Positions 1 to 10,910 of a stretch of DNA of 64,000 nt are shown here, piece by piece. The notes beneath the pieces are model-generated. The model had not been told where the DNA came from. It ran no database searches and saw only the letters and a program-made list of their open reading frames with translations. The stretch's first letter is position 1. Every line of letters begins with the position of its first letter. Source of the DNA: Linum tenue (Eukaryota; Streptophyta; Magnoliopsida; Malpighiales; Linaceae); contig CAMGYJ010000004.1 in assembly GCA_946122785.1 (NCBI GenBank), positions 60,024,679-60,088,678 of the forward strand, written 5' to 3'. Made by a program: the position numbers and the translations under genes.

Positions 1-81
1 GGAGAGGCGGAGAAGCTAACTGAGAGAGCGGAAACAGAGACGCAGAAGCTTTCGGCGGCCATGGGAGGAGTCGAATCGCGT

Positions 82-267
82 TCAGTTGATGTCGGAGTCG
101 TCGAAGTCATCCTCGAAATTGTTGAAGAAATCGGCGTCGGCGAGCTTGCTCTCGTTCATCATGCTTTCGCTGAACATTTCGAGCGGGTCAACGTCGTCGA
201 CGTCCATCGCCACCGTCGACCCTTGCTCTTCCATCTCCGCGAAGAAATCCATCTGCATCGGCCTCAT
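82..267 (-). CDS. SMAP1: SMALL ACIDIC PROTEIN 1-like protein (61 aa)
   Basis: Very short acidic protein resembling plant SMAP1, which in Arabidopsis is about 62 residues and is needed for normal response to the synthetic auxin 2,4-D. Seen here: an N-terminus beginning MRPMQMDFF, a middle acidic stretch AMDVDDVDPLEMF, and the highly conserved acidic C-terminus KLADADFFNNFEDDFDDSD. No signal peptide or membrane segment is visible. An in-frame ATG lies 27 codons upstream (348). I chose the ATG at 267 because the family begins there, the context has a purine at -3, and the upstream codons look like 5' UTR. A splice-acceptor-like TTTTTCAG lies about 40 bases upstream on the minus strand, so a 5' UTR intron is possible. 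Family assignment is from memory of the conserved tail. Orthology is likely but untested. Confidence 0.8.
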   Translation of the reverse strand: MRPMQMDFFAEMEEQGSTVAMDVDDVDPLEMFSESMMNESKLADADFFNNFEDDFDDSDIN

Positions 268-857
268 CTTCCACCAATCGTTCTCAACTGCCACAAAACC
301 CTGGACTGAAAAATTGCAGAGTTGTAATCCCCGTCTTCTCGATTCCATATCCCCCCATTCTCAACTCAACCACGGGGAGATCGTGATTACCCCTACGATC
401 ATAAAGGTAGCCATCTTCCTCCCCCTCCGCCTTCGCTCCACCGTCGCGACGCTCCTCAATCGGAGGACGATTTTTTCCGAATCGACCTCGATGGATGGGA
501 TTGGAAGAAGAGAGAGCTTGTTCGGAGACTACTGCCATCTCAGCCACGATTTGCTGTCGATGAAGAAGAACGAGGCGGAGAGACGTGACCGCGAAGGAGA
601 TTTTCAACTGAGCGGACGGCGCCGCCGCCCAGGGAGGCCGCGTCGAAGCGTTTTGCTCCTGATGGCGCCGGCGACGGGAGAGATGCGGATTGGCACGGCG
701 ATGGCAGAGAATTGGGCCAGAGAAAATTGTTGCTCGGAGGTACAGATTCGGCCGCCGCTGTTGCTGGAGAGACAGGGATATAAAACACGTTTAGGTATTT
801 AAATTTTGTTTATTTATTTATTTATTTATTGGTATTTTACTCTTATACCCTTGTTGT
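268..857 (-). promoter_or_regulatory. Probable 5' UTR and promoter side of the SMAP1-like gene
   Basis: GC-richer than the following intergenic DNA, with several overlapping open frames on both strands that resemble no known protein. It lies immediately upstream (minus sense) of the small acidic protein, so I read it as 5' UTR and proximal promoter. No specific element is claimed. Confidence 0.4.
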
Positions 858-890
858 TAGTATAACAACACTTGAGGTGTTGTTATACTA
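858..890. repeat. Perfect 14-bp-stem hairpin
   Basis: The arms TAGTATAACAACAC and GTGTTGTTATACTA are perfect reverse complements around a 5-base TTGAG loop. It stands alone just before a poly-T run and a Harbinger element. It may be a transposon end or a cruciform-prone scar. Confidence 0.7.
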
Positions 891-941
891 TCCGGAGCCT
901 TATTCCTCCCTCCACTTTTTTTTTTTTTTGCTTCAGTTTTA

Positions 942-1784
942 GGGGTCGTTTGCTTCAAGGATTTGGTACCAAAAAACCAACTATCAAGGATTTAGGTACA
1001 ATCCGTTGTTTGCTTGCACATTTTTTGGAGACCAAATCCGTGGGGCCCACGGATTTTAAGGGTCCAAATCCGTGGACCCCACGGACTTATAAATCCCACA
1101 TATTGATGTGGGATTTGGAATATGGCATAAATCCTTGATGAGATTTTACCCATATACCCTCATGCACTTTTAATATTCCAAGGTTGCCCTCAAATTTAAC
1201 TATTATACATTCTAATTAACAATAAATGAATAATATAAACGTTCAATTAATGTGCAAACATGAGTTATATTTTTTATATCATTTCTTGTGTTCTAGTTTT
1301 CTTTGACCTTTTCATGGAACGTGTAATTCTTTGTTCTCCCGATTCTAATATATGTTGTTATATGTTACTTTTGAAAAGGAGGACAAAGAATTGGTAATTG
1401 ATTATGTTACGTTAAAAGTTAAAACGGGATTTTCTCGTTTATTATTATTGTCCATGTGGCAACATTATGCTTATTAGTATGTATTTTCCTTGTTTTGTGT
1501 ACATATCATAAACATGTCAAACATATAGAAAATGATAGTAAGGTAATTTTGAATTTTTGTCCTTGTTTTGTGTACATATCATAAACATGTCAAACATATA
1601 TAGAAAAGGGCAGTAATGTAATTTTTGACTTCAAGTAGTAAATCCCACACCTTTAAATCCATGATAAAAACATCCCAACAAACAAAGGATTGTTACAAAT
1701 CCATGATGCCTCAAATCCTTGATAAATCCTTGGGTTTTATAATTACAAAACCCTCATTTTTAAATCCTTGAAGCAAACGACCCC
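942..1784. mobile_element. Harbinger/Tourist-like non-autonomous element (843 bp)
   Basis: Perfect 23-bp terminal inverted repeats begin GGGGTCGTTTGCTTCAAGG at 942 and end with the complement at 1784. They are flanked on both sides by TTA, the 3-bp target duplication typical of PIF/Harbinger. The interior is AT-rich with no transposase frame, so the element is non-autonomous. It lies between the SMAP1-like gene and a gypsy relic. Confidence 0.85.
1488..1633 (+). repeat. 73-bp direct duplication inside the Harbinger element
   Basis: The phrase CCTTGTTTTGTGTACATATC starts at 1488 and again at 1561. The first 40 bases of the two units are identical and the rest is similar. It is an internal tandem duplication of the MITE. 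Confidence 0.8.
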
Positions 1785-1986
1785 TTATTTTCTTTCGGAA
1801 AATGATATGCTGGTTTTCAAACACCCTTTGTTATTGGGCTTGGACTGCTGTTAGCCCATCAAGCGGGGAGGAATTTGAAATTGATAATAATTTCGCACAA
1901 AGGCGGCTTAAGTATTTCGCATAAAGGGCGGTTGCAAAAAGTGTGTTTGTCATGAATTCTATTGCTTTTCTAGTTTTCTTGATGGT

Positions 1987-2349
1987 ATGTTGGACTATTT
2001 CCATATTTATAACTTCACAAGATTAAGAGAACTATTTTCACATGCTCCTTCGATATCTTTGCTTATCGGCATATTTGGGTTGTGCAACGTCCTCGTTACC
2101 TTCCAGAAATGCATGATGATCATTTTTGAAAAGATAGTAGGTGATATCATTGAGGTATTCATGGATGAATTATTTGTGTCTGGAAACTCCTCTCATTGTC
2201 TCCAAATTTCTCTGCAAATTGCATATTTTCATTTCATTTCTTATGAGAAACTCACACATGCGCCCATAATGATGGCTCCTGACTGGAAATTCTCATTTGA
2301 GCTTCTATGTGATGCTGTTGACTATCGTGCAGGAGCAGTCCTTGGATAG
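1987..2349 (+). pseudogene. Ty3/gypsy retrotransposon reverse transcriptase relic
   Basis: A 120-codon frame carries two recognisable gypsy pol blocks. The first is the RT palm region (FGLCNVLVTFQKCMM, then IEVFMDELFVSGNS, corresponding to the catalytic Y/F-x-D-D block but reading FMDE here). The second is the RT/RNase H junction (EKLTHAPIMMAPDW, FELLCDAVDYRAGAVLG). The residues that normally separate these blocks are missing, so there is an internal deletion. The second catalytic aspartate is lost and no gag, protease or integrase follows in frame. This is a dead fragment, inserted or left between the Harbinger element and unannotated repeat-like DNA. Confidence 0.85.
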
Positions 2350-3821
2350 AGGAGGGACAATTATTTCTAGTCTAGTTACCGTGCCTCGAACTACTAGCCA
2401 TGTAACTCACCTATAAGGCCTTACAAAATGGGCAATGGCACCAGAAGAAAGTTATGGGAAGACAATGAAGAATCACAAATGTGACTTTCCCAATATAATA
2501 TTCTAAAGCTAGCTAAATGAAACAACATGTTTTGGAAATCACGGGCGGAAACCTCAAAATATGATCGTGATTCCTGACTGTGATTTTGCCACTTTCAAGT
2601 ATAAAAAGAGTATGCAAATTATTGAAGAGGATGACTGAGTTTTTTTTACACAGAACAGAGAGCGGGAGAGCCCTAGAGAGCGACTATGGAAGTTCTTAGA
2701 GCTACCTCGGGGAGATTTTCCACCTTTGGAGCTCAGGAATCTAGCATTGAAGTGGAAATTGAAGATCGAAAGAAGAATCTCATCATCACCATGAAGTCCT
2801 TCATCTTCTCATATGCATTTCTTTTTTTCTCTAAGGATTAGACTTATTTCTCACTTGGGTATGACGAACTCTAGTCATGATTGTTGAATTGATGGTTGTA
2901 TGATGTTATGATTCATTTGAACTCAAAGTTTATATCTAGTTGATGCATATTCATCGAATTGTGTGAGCCGTTATCACGTACTTATAATTTAACTAAGAGA
3001 GATAATATATTAATAGGTTGGAATAGCAAACATCAAATGAAAGTGGAGGTTCAATTACAAGCTGGTGAGTCGATTTGCTACTTTGTATTGGATTTCAATC
3101 CAATTGATAACACATGAATTGGTGTTGTTTAACCTCTGTTATCTAGGCATTTGTACGCCTAAATCATCGTGCTAGGCCATATTGCATTCCTATCATCAAA
3201 CCATGAGCTTTAGCATGAGTTAGGTTGATTTGAGAGGTTTCCATAAGAGAACTACCCTACTTTGTCATGTTTTATGCTTGCTTGGCGTTTTGGATGATGC
3301 TTTAGGTCCTCTACTAGTTCAAACTTTATTGGGGATAAATTTAGGGCTCATCGGACACGTTTTCATAACATAGGCATAAGAAAAGAAGGTTTGACACATG
3401 TCACATATGTGACTTCTAGGGCGTGACCAGTCCTCCGATGCAAAATCTAGCAGAAGGTTTCACAGGTCGACTTGCAAGTTGCAACCAAGAAGAATTTCGA
3501 CTGCAAGAAACATCACGATCGTGAATTTGAGATCACGATCGTGACTTTGAGATCACGACCGTGATCTCATGATTGAGGTTTCAATCTCAATGATTGTGAA
3601 CGAGTCGAGAAGCGGAGGAAAGCGATGATCCAGCACCACTTTGGAAGTCATGGTCACGACCTCGGTCATGACAGTGACAATCGAGTCACACCCTGTATCT
3701 ATGATGTGCACAACAATCACTATATAGGATTATGGATGCTTTAGAGATTATGGAAATCATGAAAAAGAGAAACTTCGATAGTGAAAAGGTTGATGGGTTA
3801 GTCACCTCACCTGTGCTCACT
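2350..3821 (+). other. Non-coding repeat-like DNA, possibly LTR/UTR remains of the gypsy element
   Basis: No coding frame is supported. The style (GA-rich leader-like stretch around 2650-2700, CACGATCGTGA-type tandem motifs near 3510-3565) is what one sees in gypsy LTR or untranslated regions, and the RT relic lies just upstream on the same strand. No paired LTR was found, so this is inference. Confidence 0.3.
3512..3564 (+). repeat. Three palindromic ATCACGATCGTGA-type units, period 20
   Basis: ATCACGATCGTGA begins at 3512 and 3532, and a variant ATCACGACCGTGA at 3552. The units are 20 bp apart, separated by ATTTGAG/CTTTGAG. The core TCACGATCGTGA is self-complementary. Confidence 0.75.
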
Positions 3822-4033
3822 TGAGAAGGAAAGAACTCTCTAGCTAGGGCATTTGATTTGTTTCAAAGCATGAAACAATCTGGACTTACTCATACATTTT
3901 CTGCCTGTAGTTTACAGAAACAGAACTAATGCAAAACATGTTCAACTTAAGTGAGTATAAAAAAGGTTGCATGTTGCATACTGAGATGCTGGAAAGAGGG
4001 CTTGATGTTGACAATCTTTTAAAGAATGATTAG
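3822..4033 (+). pseudogene. PPR-like (pentatricopeptide repeat) gene fragment
   Basis: One frame reads SLARAFDLFQSMKQSGL (3837 onward), a typical PPR helix pair (A-x-x-L-F-x-x-M-x-x-x-G). After a stop and frame change, a second frame reads KGCMLHTEMLERGLDVDN and ends at a TAG at 4031-4033. This resembles the following plant PPR block (G-x-x-x-H-x-x-M/I-x-x-x-G-x-x). The piece is about 70 codons, frameshifted and stop-containing, with no start, so it is a broken scrap. It may have been carried by a transposon. Family call is from motif shape only. Confidence 0.45.
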
Positions 4034-5011
4034 ATAGACGATCTTTTAATGTTGTTTGTACAATCATAGTTACTCCTAAATCAGGGTTAGGATTGAATTA
4101 TGAGAATTGTATTAACTAATACTAGATTGTACCCCGGCCCGTTGGCCGGTTGCAATTTGATAATACTAATTAACAAAATTTCAAAATTATAAAATTTTTT
4201 TTAGTATTTGTGTCATGATTATATTATATGTCAATGTCATGCAAATTAACAAATAATGATATTATTTGTAGGATGTTCGAGTAATTATTCTAACAAAAAA
4301 TTATCCAACTGACTTGATACCAACGAACGGATATGAATATCGAAATACCTCCGAGTTCCCAATTGCCATTTTTAACGCCGGAGGGATTATGCAAGGAACT
4401 TGAATAAAACAACTATGCCGCAAGAACTGAAGCTTGAATTATTATTTTTTATTATAAACAATTGGAGCCTCATATTATTTTGTCTTTTGACTTTAACCCA
4501 TCAAATTGTAGCTAAATTGTCGAGTGAGGGAAAAGACTATGTAGTCCTTCCGAATTGTGCGCAGAGGCCAGCAAAAAGTGAATTAGGTGGGTGCTCTAGG
4601 AGAATGTCTTTATATTATTTGTAGGATTAAAATCCGAATCATATAAATTGGTTATTAAATATGATTTTGGTTCAGATTAAGCATTAAAGAAAATTATATT
4701 GGTTCGGGTCCAACCAAACCCCATTTGTCCACCCCACCCAAGATCAGGACAGGATTGATCCCTGCAAAACGACACCATTTCATTTTCTTGGATAGATGAG
4801 TTGATTGCCAGTAAAATTGGAAACGACGCCGTGTCGGCTGAAAATTGTTTCTGCCTTGCTCAATACTCCGCCCCAAACGGCAAACAAGGGTCGTGGAATA
4901 TAAAAACATCGCGAAGAAAAAAGGCGGTGGCTAAATTTCTAGATTGTGCGGGAAGACAACCGGGGCTTACAGATCGAGCAGAGCACAAGGAGCGAGTGAT
5001 TCGCGCCGAAA
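4034..5011 (+). other. Intergenic DNA and promoter of the next gene
   Basis: No coding frame is supported. Positions 4120-4150 contain CCCCGGCCCGTTGGCCGG, which resembles the end motif of some plant transposons, but no partner end was found. The last few hundred bases before 5012 are presumably promoter and 5' UTR. Confidence 0.35.
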
Positions 5012-6548
5012 ATGGGATGGGTGTGGAAGGACGACGATGAATCGGAAGAATTCAACTCTTCGTCCTCCGCCGGCGAAGTTGAAGCCTACAAGAAGCAGTC
5101 GTCCGATGAGGTTTGCTCGACGAGGAAAGTGGTGAGGTCGAACTGCAAGACGGAGGAGGTGGAGCCCGGAAAGTTTCTGCGCAAGTGCGAGAAGACCGAG
5201 GAGGTTCTCAGAGAGTGCCTTGGAAAGTAATTTACTCTCCTCCTTTCCACTTCTCTCTTAGATCGGTTTTGATAAATAATCTGCAGTTTCTGTTTCTATT
5301 TGCCGTTTCTGTTGCTTCGTTGTGAACTTGATGGAATGGATGAAGAGATTTCTATGGAGAAATCTGCTCGCGTAGGTATTAGTTAACTGATGCTATTGTC
5401 GATGAATTCGCTTTTGTTTACTTCCTAATTGGCTCCCTGAACTTTTAGCAATAGCCATTGAGAATGTTATCACGGGGATAGGTCAAATTCTCCCTTTTCT
5501 GTAGGTGCGTTTGTGGGAGATGGTGCTAATTTAGTGGTATTTGTTCAAATTTGCAGAATGGTCGATTGCTTGAATGAAATGGACCATGATTATAGAAGAT
5601 TAGTTACACCCTTTTGATACAATTGATGCTTGAATAGTCTGTTTCAGTATTATTAAAGTTGTTTTAGAGTAGCTGAGCTCGATATTAGCAGTTCACCTAT
5701 GCAAGCGAGCCCCATTCAGGGCCAGTTTTAGCTTATCTTATCTATGTCCTGTGAAGCCATTGCTGAGTATGTTGAAATTTCACGAATTGCGTTCACTGCA
5801 ATCGTTCTCTGCCCAAGTTCTTGTAGAATATCCAATTACCTTTCCCTCCCTCATAAGGGTGTACTATGATAGCAAACTACTGATGATGATGAAGATTCAT
5901 AGTTTGTGCTGAGGTGATGGAGATGTTTTTTTTTTTTTTCTGCCTCGCAAATGATACCTCTCTGGATCAGGATTGAAATCTGATATAGCAGATTCCCTCT
6001 GTGCTAGCTGTTTTCATTTGATTAGATGGGTGAAAAGTGTATGCATCTCAAGTCCATGGCGTGAAGATCTTTTGGTCACTGAATTCTTCTTGTTTCTTTG
6101 GGGTGTTTCGTGTCGAGCATTATCTGTCCTTATTATAGTGCATTCTACTACTTTGGTTGCTTGATTTAGGCCTGCTGAAGTGCTGAAATCCAACAAAGAG
6201 TACACTGAGGAAGACGTGACGGACATGATGAGCAAAGGATCATTTCAAGCAGGCAGTCACGATTGGGAAGGAGGACCGTTCAGCTTTCCTGGGCTTCGAA
6301 GTGATATAGGCGAGCTTGAAAGCCACTTCCAGGGTCATTTTGACCGCTTCTTCCAAGCAGCTGAGGAGATGAAAAACAGCTTACTCGATGCATTTGAAGG
6401 ATTCCCAGGTGAGAACTCGGCATTCCCTCCATTCACTAGGCGAAACATCCCCATTCAAGGACGCCCCGAGGAGAAGAGAAGTCATTACAACCAGGAGGAG
6501 GTGAAGAATGGAGATGTAGACATCTCAGGTCTTGCCAAAGAAGTTTAA
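5012..6548 (+). CDS. Mal d 1 / Fra a 1-associated-protein-like, two exons (197 aa)
   Basis: Exon 1 is 5012-5226 and exon 2 is 6170-6548, joined by a 943-bp GT-AG intron (donor AAA|GTAATT, acceptor ATTTAG|GCC). The join gives RECLGKPAEVLKSNKEYTEE, in frame across the junction. The N-terminus MGWVWKDDDESEEF, the K/C-rich middle (residues ~40-72) and the FPGLRSDIGELESHF-type C-terminal region match plant proteins annotated as Mal d 1- or Fra a 1-associated proteins, found as binding partners of PR-10 allergens in fruit. Their biochemical role is not established. No signal peptide or membrane segment is seen. The C-terminal half carries a short amphipathic stretch (HFQGHFDRFFQAAEEMKN). I chose this start because the family begins MGWVW. 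Length fits the family. Confidence 0.78.
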
Positions 6549-7140
6549 ACTTCTTACCCCTTTCCATGAACGGTTACTCAAACCACAACATTTCCTTTGC
6601 CAGTGTCTCCTAGACTCCTACGATAACTTAGACGCTCTCTTTGTTTTTTTTTTTTTTAACAATGAGAGAACCTTTTATTACTTACAACGGTGGAGCAATA
6701 ATTTTAACAATTAAAACTCAAATCCACTGGTAAAGAATCCACCCTAGTTTGACAAGCCAGCTAATTCGCAAACCCGTTGAGACATCGACGAACAAACTCG
6801 ACATGAATATAAGGTGTCGCCCAAAGAAAGTAGGACATCTGTGCAATGGTAGCTCGACATTGCCAAGCGAAGTTGAGGGACATTGCCAAGCGAAGTTGAG
6901 GGATTATGTTTCGGTGCATTTGATAACACCTGCAAATTAGTATGAATACATGTCGGGGTTGAGTGTTGCGCCACTAACACGATGACATTAAGAAGACCAA
7001 ATGATTCTGTTGAAACTGGTTGAGAAAAAGGAAAGTCTCAACGTTGTCGTCGTACACCTGACCATGAGATGAGAGTTACCAATAGTAATCTCATATGTCG
7101 TTGGGAGAGACTTTGCAATGAAAGAACCATTCACAGGGTC
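6549..7140 (+). other. 3' flank of the upstream gene, then repeat DNA
   Basis: The 3' UTR of the two-exon gene is followed at about 6641 by a 15-base poly-T run, which could be the complement of a retroelement tail. No coding frame is supported up to the LINE relic. Confidence 0.4.
6857..6902 (+). repeat. Perfect 23-bp tandem duplication
   Basis: The unit starting ACATTGCCAAGCGAAGTTG occurs twice back to back (6857 and 6880). It is a simple duplication with no function inferred. Confidence 0.85.
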
Positions 7141-7141
7141 A

Positions 7142-8432
7142 CGAATTAATGCACTATTTGAAAATCAAAACGCACGGTAAGAAAGGGTACATGGCTCTCA
7201 AGGTTGATATGGAAAAGGCCTATGACCGAGTCGAATGGCCTTTCTTGCAAGCGGTTTTGGAGAACATGGGTTTTAGTTCGGTCTGGAGAGGATAGATACG
7301 AGAATGCCTCCAATCAACATCGTTTTCGGTACTCATGAATGGCGCTTCTTCAGGGTATTTCACGCCTTCCAGGGGACTCCGGCAAGGAGACCCACTCTCT
7401 CCTCTATTGTTCGTGCTCTGTACGGAGGGATTTGCGGCCCTCCTAAGACAAGCAATAGAGGCTGGGAAGCTGGCGGGGGTGAAGGTAGCACCTCGCGCTC
7501 CTCGTATTTCTCATCTGTTTTTTTACAGATGACTTATTCCTTTGAGGTTCTCTCCAAGAATTCAAGTATTTGCTCGAAGTGTTGAATGAGTATGAGGAGC
7601 TGAGTGGTCAGCGGGTGAACTTGGCAAAATCAGCAGTATGTTTTAGTAAGAATGCAGCCCTCCCAGACCAAGAGTTCTTGGCCAAGATTCTGGGTGTTGG
7701 GGCGGTTGGCATACATGATAAATATTTGGGGTTACCTACTCTGATTGCCCGTTCAAAAATGGCTACCTTTCGTTATCTGGAGGAGAAATTGCTAGAGAGA
7801 TTACAAGGGTGGAAACAGAGAATGTTATCTTGGGCGGCTAAGGAAACGCTGATTAAATCCATTGCCTTAGCGTTGCCGTTGCATGTAATGTCATGCTTCA
7901 AGTTGCCTCTTTCTCTGTGTCGACTCTTGGACAGACACGTGGCCCGCTTTTGGTGGGGTGTGCAGAAGGGTCAGTCTAGGATTCGGTAGATTTCCTGGCA
8001 TAATATGTGCAGAAGCAAACATGATGGGGGTATGGGGTTTCGTTGATTTGAGCATTTCAACCAGGCATTATTAGCCAAAATCGGCTGGAGTTTCCTTTCT
8101 GAACCCCAGTCTCTTCTAGCCCAAGTTTACAAAGGGAAATATTTTCCGAATGGGACATTTCTCCAAGCCAAGGCCCGCTCTCGACCGTCTTGGGGGTGGC
8201 AGAGCATCCTCTATGGGCGACAATTACTTGATAAGGGGTTAAAATGGCAAATTGGGAATGGCCAGACTGTGTCTCTTCTTCATTCCAACTGGATCCCTCG
8301 GCTGCATCCATACCCTCCAGTTTGTAATCCACAGGTGCTTCCCAACGGGGGTGACCCTTCGGTTGCTGAAATTATTTGCCAAGGGGAGGGACGTTGGTGT
8401 GATGTCAAATTGGGGCAGTGGTTTGACCCGCC
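7142..8432 (+). pseudogene. L1-type LINE reverse transcriptase relic
   Basis: Reading through stops and frameshifts gives successive blocks of plant L1-like RT: ALKVDMEKAYDRVEW (catalytic block with the first aspartate), SRGLRQGDPLSPLLF, FTDDLFL (the F/Y-A-D-D block, here TDD, after a frame change), SGQRVNLAKSAVCFS, KYLGLPTLIARSKMATF, and LQGWKQRMLSWAAKE. Downstream connection-region motifs follow (ARFWWG; GMGFR, then LLAKIGWSFLSEPQSLLA, KGKYFPNGTFLQAK). The upstream endonuclease domain and ORF1 are missing, and stops occur near 7293, 7989 and 8045. This is a 5'-truncated, decayed LINE. The 3' end is cut near 8432, where the frame changes abruptly to unrelated sequence. Confidence 0.88.
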
Positions 8433-8876
8433 TAGGCTCGAAATATGACGAGATACGCTCAGGCTCGAAATATGCCAAGTATTTGCAGCATGCTGGCAGT
8501 AGAATAGGCAATGTATGACCATCTTCAGATTTTGAGAACAAATTCGCGAGAAGAGTCTCTCTCTCATAGCGATTGCTCTCTTTGAACATTTTCAAGCAAA
8601 GAACAACAACTTCATGCCCTAAAGAACCTTCTTTGTTTCTGCTAGATAGTAAAAGTATAGAAGAATCTAGTATTTTGTCGCCCTCTTGGAGCAAATCAAC
8701 TCTTGAACAAAACAATTCCTCATCCTTCCAGATTGCTTCCAATTCACTCATCCAATCCTTCTCCTCTTGAATAATTACGTGGTTCCGCTTTAAGGTAAGG
8801 ATCTCATTCATCCGTTCTTGAATGATATTAGCCTTGAGATGTTAGTTTTTATACACTTGTTTTTCCCAAATCCTTA
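8433..8876 (-). other. Unrecognised minus-strand reading frame next to the LINE relic
   Basis: A minus-strand frame from 8811 down to about 8520 reads like a charged, helix-rich protein segment (RMNEILTLKRNHV, DWMSELEAIWKDEELF, LLQEGDKILDSSILLL). It then runs on antisense to the LINE, which is not meaningful. I do not recognise the family. It could be an exon fragment of a host gene or chance. Confidence 0.2.
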
Positions 8877-9115
8877 GAGGTCGTTTGTTTGTTGGATTTT
8901 TAAAAATGAATGATTTGGGTAAAACCATGGATTTTACGATTGAAGAATTATGTGGGATTTTGTTGGATTTTAAAATGTGTTTGTTTTCTTGTTGAATTTC
9001 ATATTGGATTTGTGTCCTTGAGAGTTATTAGTTAAATGTTGAATTTATAATTTTATCCTTAATGATTTGTTTTGGCTTTTTAAGGGTATCTTTTGGGTTG
9101 TATTAAACGACCCTC
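8877..9115. mobile_element. Possible small Tourist-like MITE
   Basis: The left end GAGGTCGTTTGTTTGTTGG and the complement of the right end (GAGGGTCGTTTAATACAAC) are similar to each other and to the Harbinger ends at 942. TTA precedes the left end but CTT follows the right, so the target duplication is not confirmed. Confidence 0.4.
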
Positions 9116-9399
9116 CTTCTCCCTTTGTACCATCGTTTCGGCCCACATCTCCAAGAGAAGAACATGACCCTTTAGCATATACAAATGTATATCAACGTAA
9201 TGAACATAAGGCAAAAGAAGTAACATTATTACAAAAACATCTTAGGAGTATTGCCCTTGTGGAGAAATGAACAATGATACATGCTAACCTGAAGGCAAGC
9301 GGCTTAATGTAGGAGAAGAAAGCGAAAAGAGCCATGATTTTTGGGGGTTTCTTATACGAGCAAGGATCATGTACCGTAGTTATCAAAGTAACGCAACTA

Positions 9400-9950
9400 A
9401 GAACATGAATAAAACGATAGGGATACGATGGCATTGAAAGTGCAAACTCAACACAAATTGGGAGAAGGCTCAATCAATGTAAAAAGGTAGAATTTCAACC
9501 ACAATCAAGGGGGAAACTTGATTGATACAGAGAAAAGTTCAAGCCTGAAGCTCAAAACCAAGATAAAAATCAATATTCTACTAAAAATTAAACCTAAAAC
9601 CTGAGTTTCAGCCTTTAAATAGGTTTAGGCAATTAAAACAACTTAAAAATGACAAAAATCATGTCACCAGGTCCGAAACTCTGGCAAAATACTGGTCGGG
9701 TAATTAAGGTCACTGACCGGGACCCCTCCTACCTGCATTCCCCGGCCTTCCCTTCATTTCCCCGATCGGCGAACTTCCTTCTGCCAACCCCTGGTCGGCT
9801 GCCGTTGCTTTACCCGCCATATGCTCTCCTCCTCCTCTGGGATTTGTGCCCGGGTCACAGGGCTCCTTGGGCTCACATCATTTTCTATGCCTTATACATA
9901 TGTATTCATTCTCTAGTTCAATATCAATGAAGATTGGAACTCAAATACTA
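9400..9950 (-). mobile_element. Partial LTR, same family as the LTR at 54456-55044
   Basis: From about 9405 to 9750 the sequence closely parallels 54550-54820. Shared phrases include GATTGATACAGAGAAAAGTT, CCAAGATAAAAATCAA and AAAACCTGAGTTTCA. The second half (to about 9880) keeps the same C-rich character with GGGCTCACATCA near its end, matching GGGCCCGCTCAACA at the LTR start of the other copy. No primer-binding site or coding part is attached. It is an LTR fragment in minus orientation. Confidence 0.65.
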
Positions 9951-10484
9951 GCTTATTATCTTTCTTTTATCATAGTTTATTGTAGTTTTCTTTGATTTGT
10001 CGTTCTATCTCGTACAAGATTTCGAGTCGTCATTCCACCAATCATGTGTCCCGTATATGATATTGGTTAACTTAAAACAAAACAAACTAGGGACTTGACA
10101 TGACAATCATAACAAGGGATCTCAAACGGCCTAACAAAAGTGGCAAGCTTCAAATTAATCCATCGAATATTGCAGTTTTTATAAGCCCAAATTAGAAAAA
10201 AGAAGAAGATTAGGGAGTTTGGACTTTGGAGGAGGAAGAGGGTCGAGGATAGGTTGTATACCCTTGGATATGCATAAATGTATAACCAGATCTAAACCAT
10301 TAATTTAAGTAGGGTTCAAATCTAAGGGATGAGAATTAGTAACTTATTTTTATTTTTCTTACTTTTTAAATCGTCTTTTATTTTTTTGTTTTAATTTGGA
10401 TTTCGAATTTTTTTGTACAAATGCAACGAGTATGTTGTACTCAGCAAAATGATACCCATTTTCAATATACTTCGATAAAAAAAA
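9951..10484. other. Intergenic, nothing recognised
   Basis: AT-rich unique-looking DNA with short homopolymer runs. No coding frame, RNA gene or transposon end is supported. Confidence 0.5.
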
Positions 10485-10910
10485 AAAACTCGTGCCACCC
10501 ATACCACTCTGGTATCACTTGGTACTACCTTCGTTTTTAACTCGAGTTTTGGGGGAAAAATCCCAGAAGAAACAAGTTCGTCGTGATTTATTAGATCTAT
10601 AAATTTCTGTGAAAAAATTCAAGACAAAAAATACCACATATACCAAGGTGGTATAGGATGGTAACTGGTGGTATATGGTGATGAAAGATGGAAAATGATG
10701 GTTATTATATTCCTACTATTATAGATTCAACCATTCTACACTTTGATGAGTTCATACCACCATGATGCACTTCCTACCACGTGGTATAATCTTATGTACT
10801 ACCAAACATTACCACATGGTATGAACTGGTAATAAATGTCTCAATTTTTTTGTTACATAATATATTAAAGTGGATGTCATTTTTAAGAGCATAATTAATA
10901 TGATTTATCT
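10485..10910 (+). repeat. Dispersed GGTAT-rich repeat, copy 1
   Basis: Contains many GGTAT/ATACC words (CCACCCATACCACTCTGG, CACGTGGTATAATCTTATG, ATTACCACATGG) and ends with AGTGGATGTCATTTTT. The complement of 35200-35594 carries the same sequence in the same order, including CACTCTGG/TACTCTGG, ATAATCTTATGTA and AGTGGATGTCATTTT. It is a non-coding dispersed repeat of unknown class. Confidence 0.6.

Noticed and set aside
86..802. 238-codon plus-strand frame across the start of the window
   Set aside because: It is antisense to the SMAP1-like gene and its leader, with no domain or family resemblance.
4120..4160. Helitron 5' end
   Set aside because: ATACTAGATTGTACCCCGG is reminiscent, but there is no CTRR end with hairpin downstream that I could pair with it.
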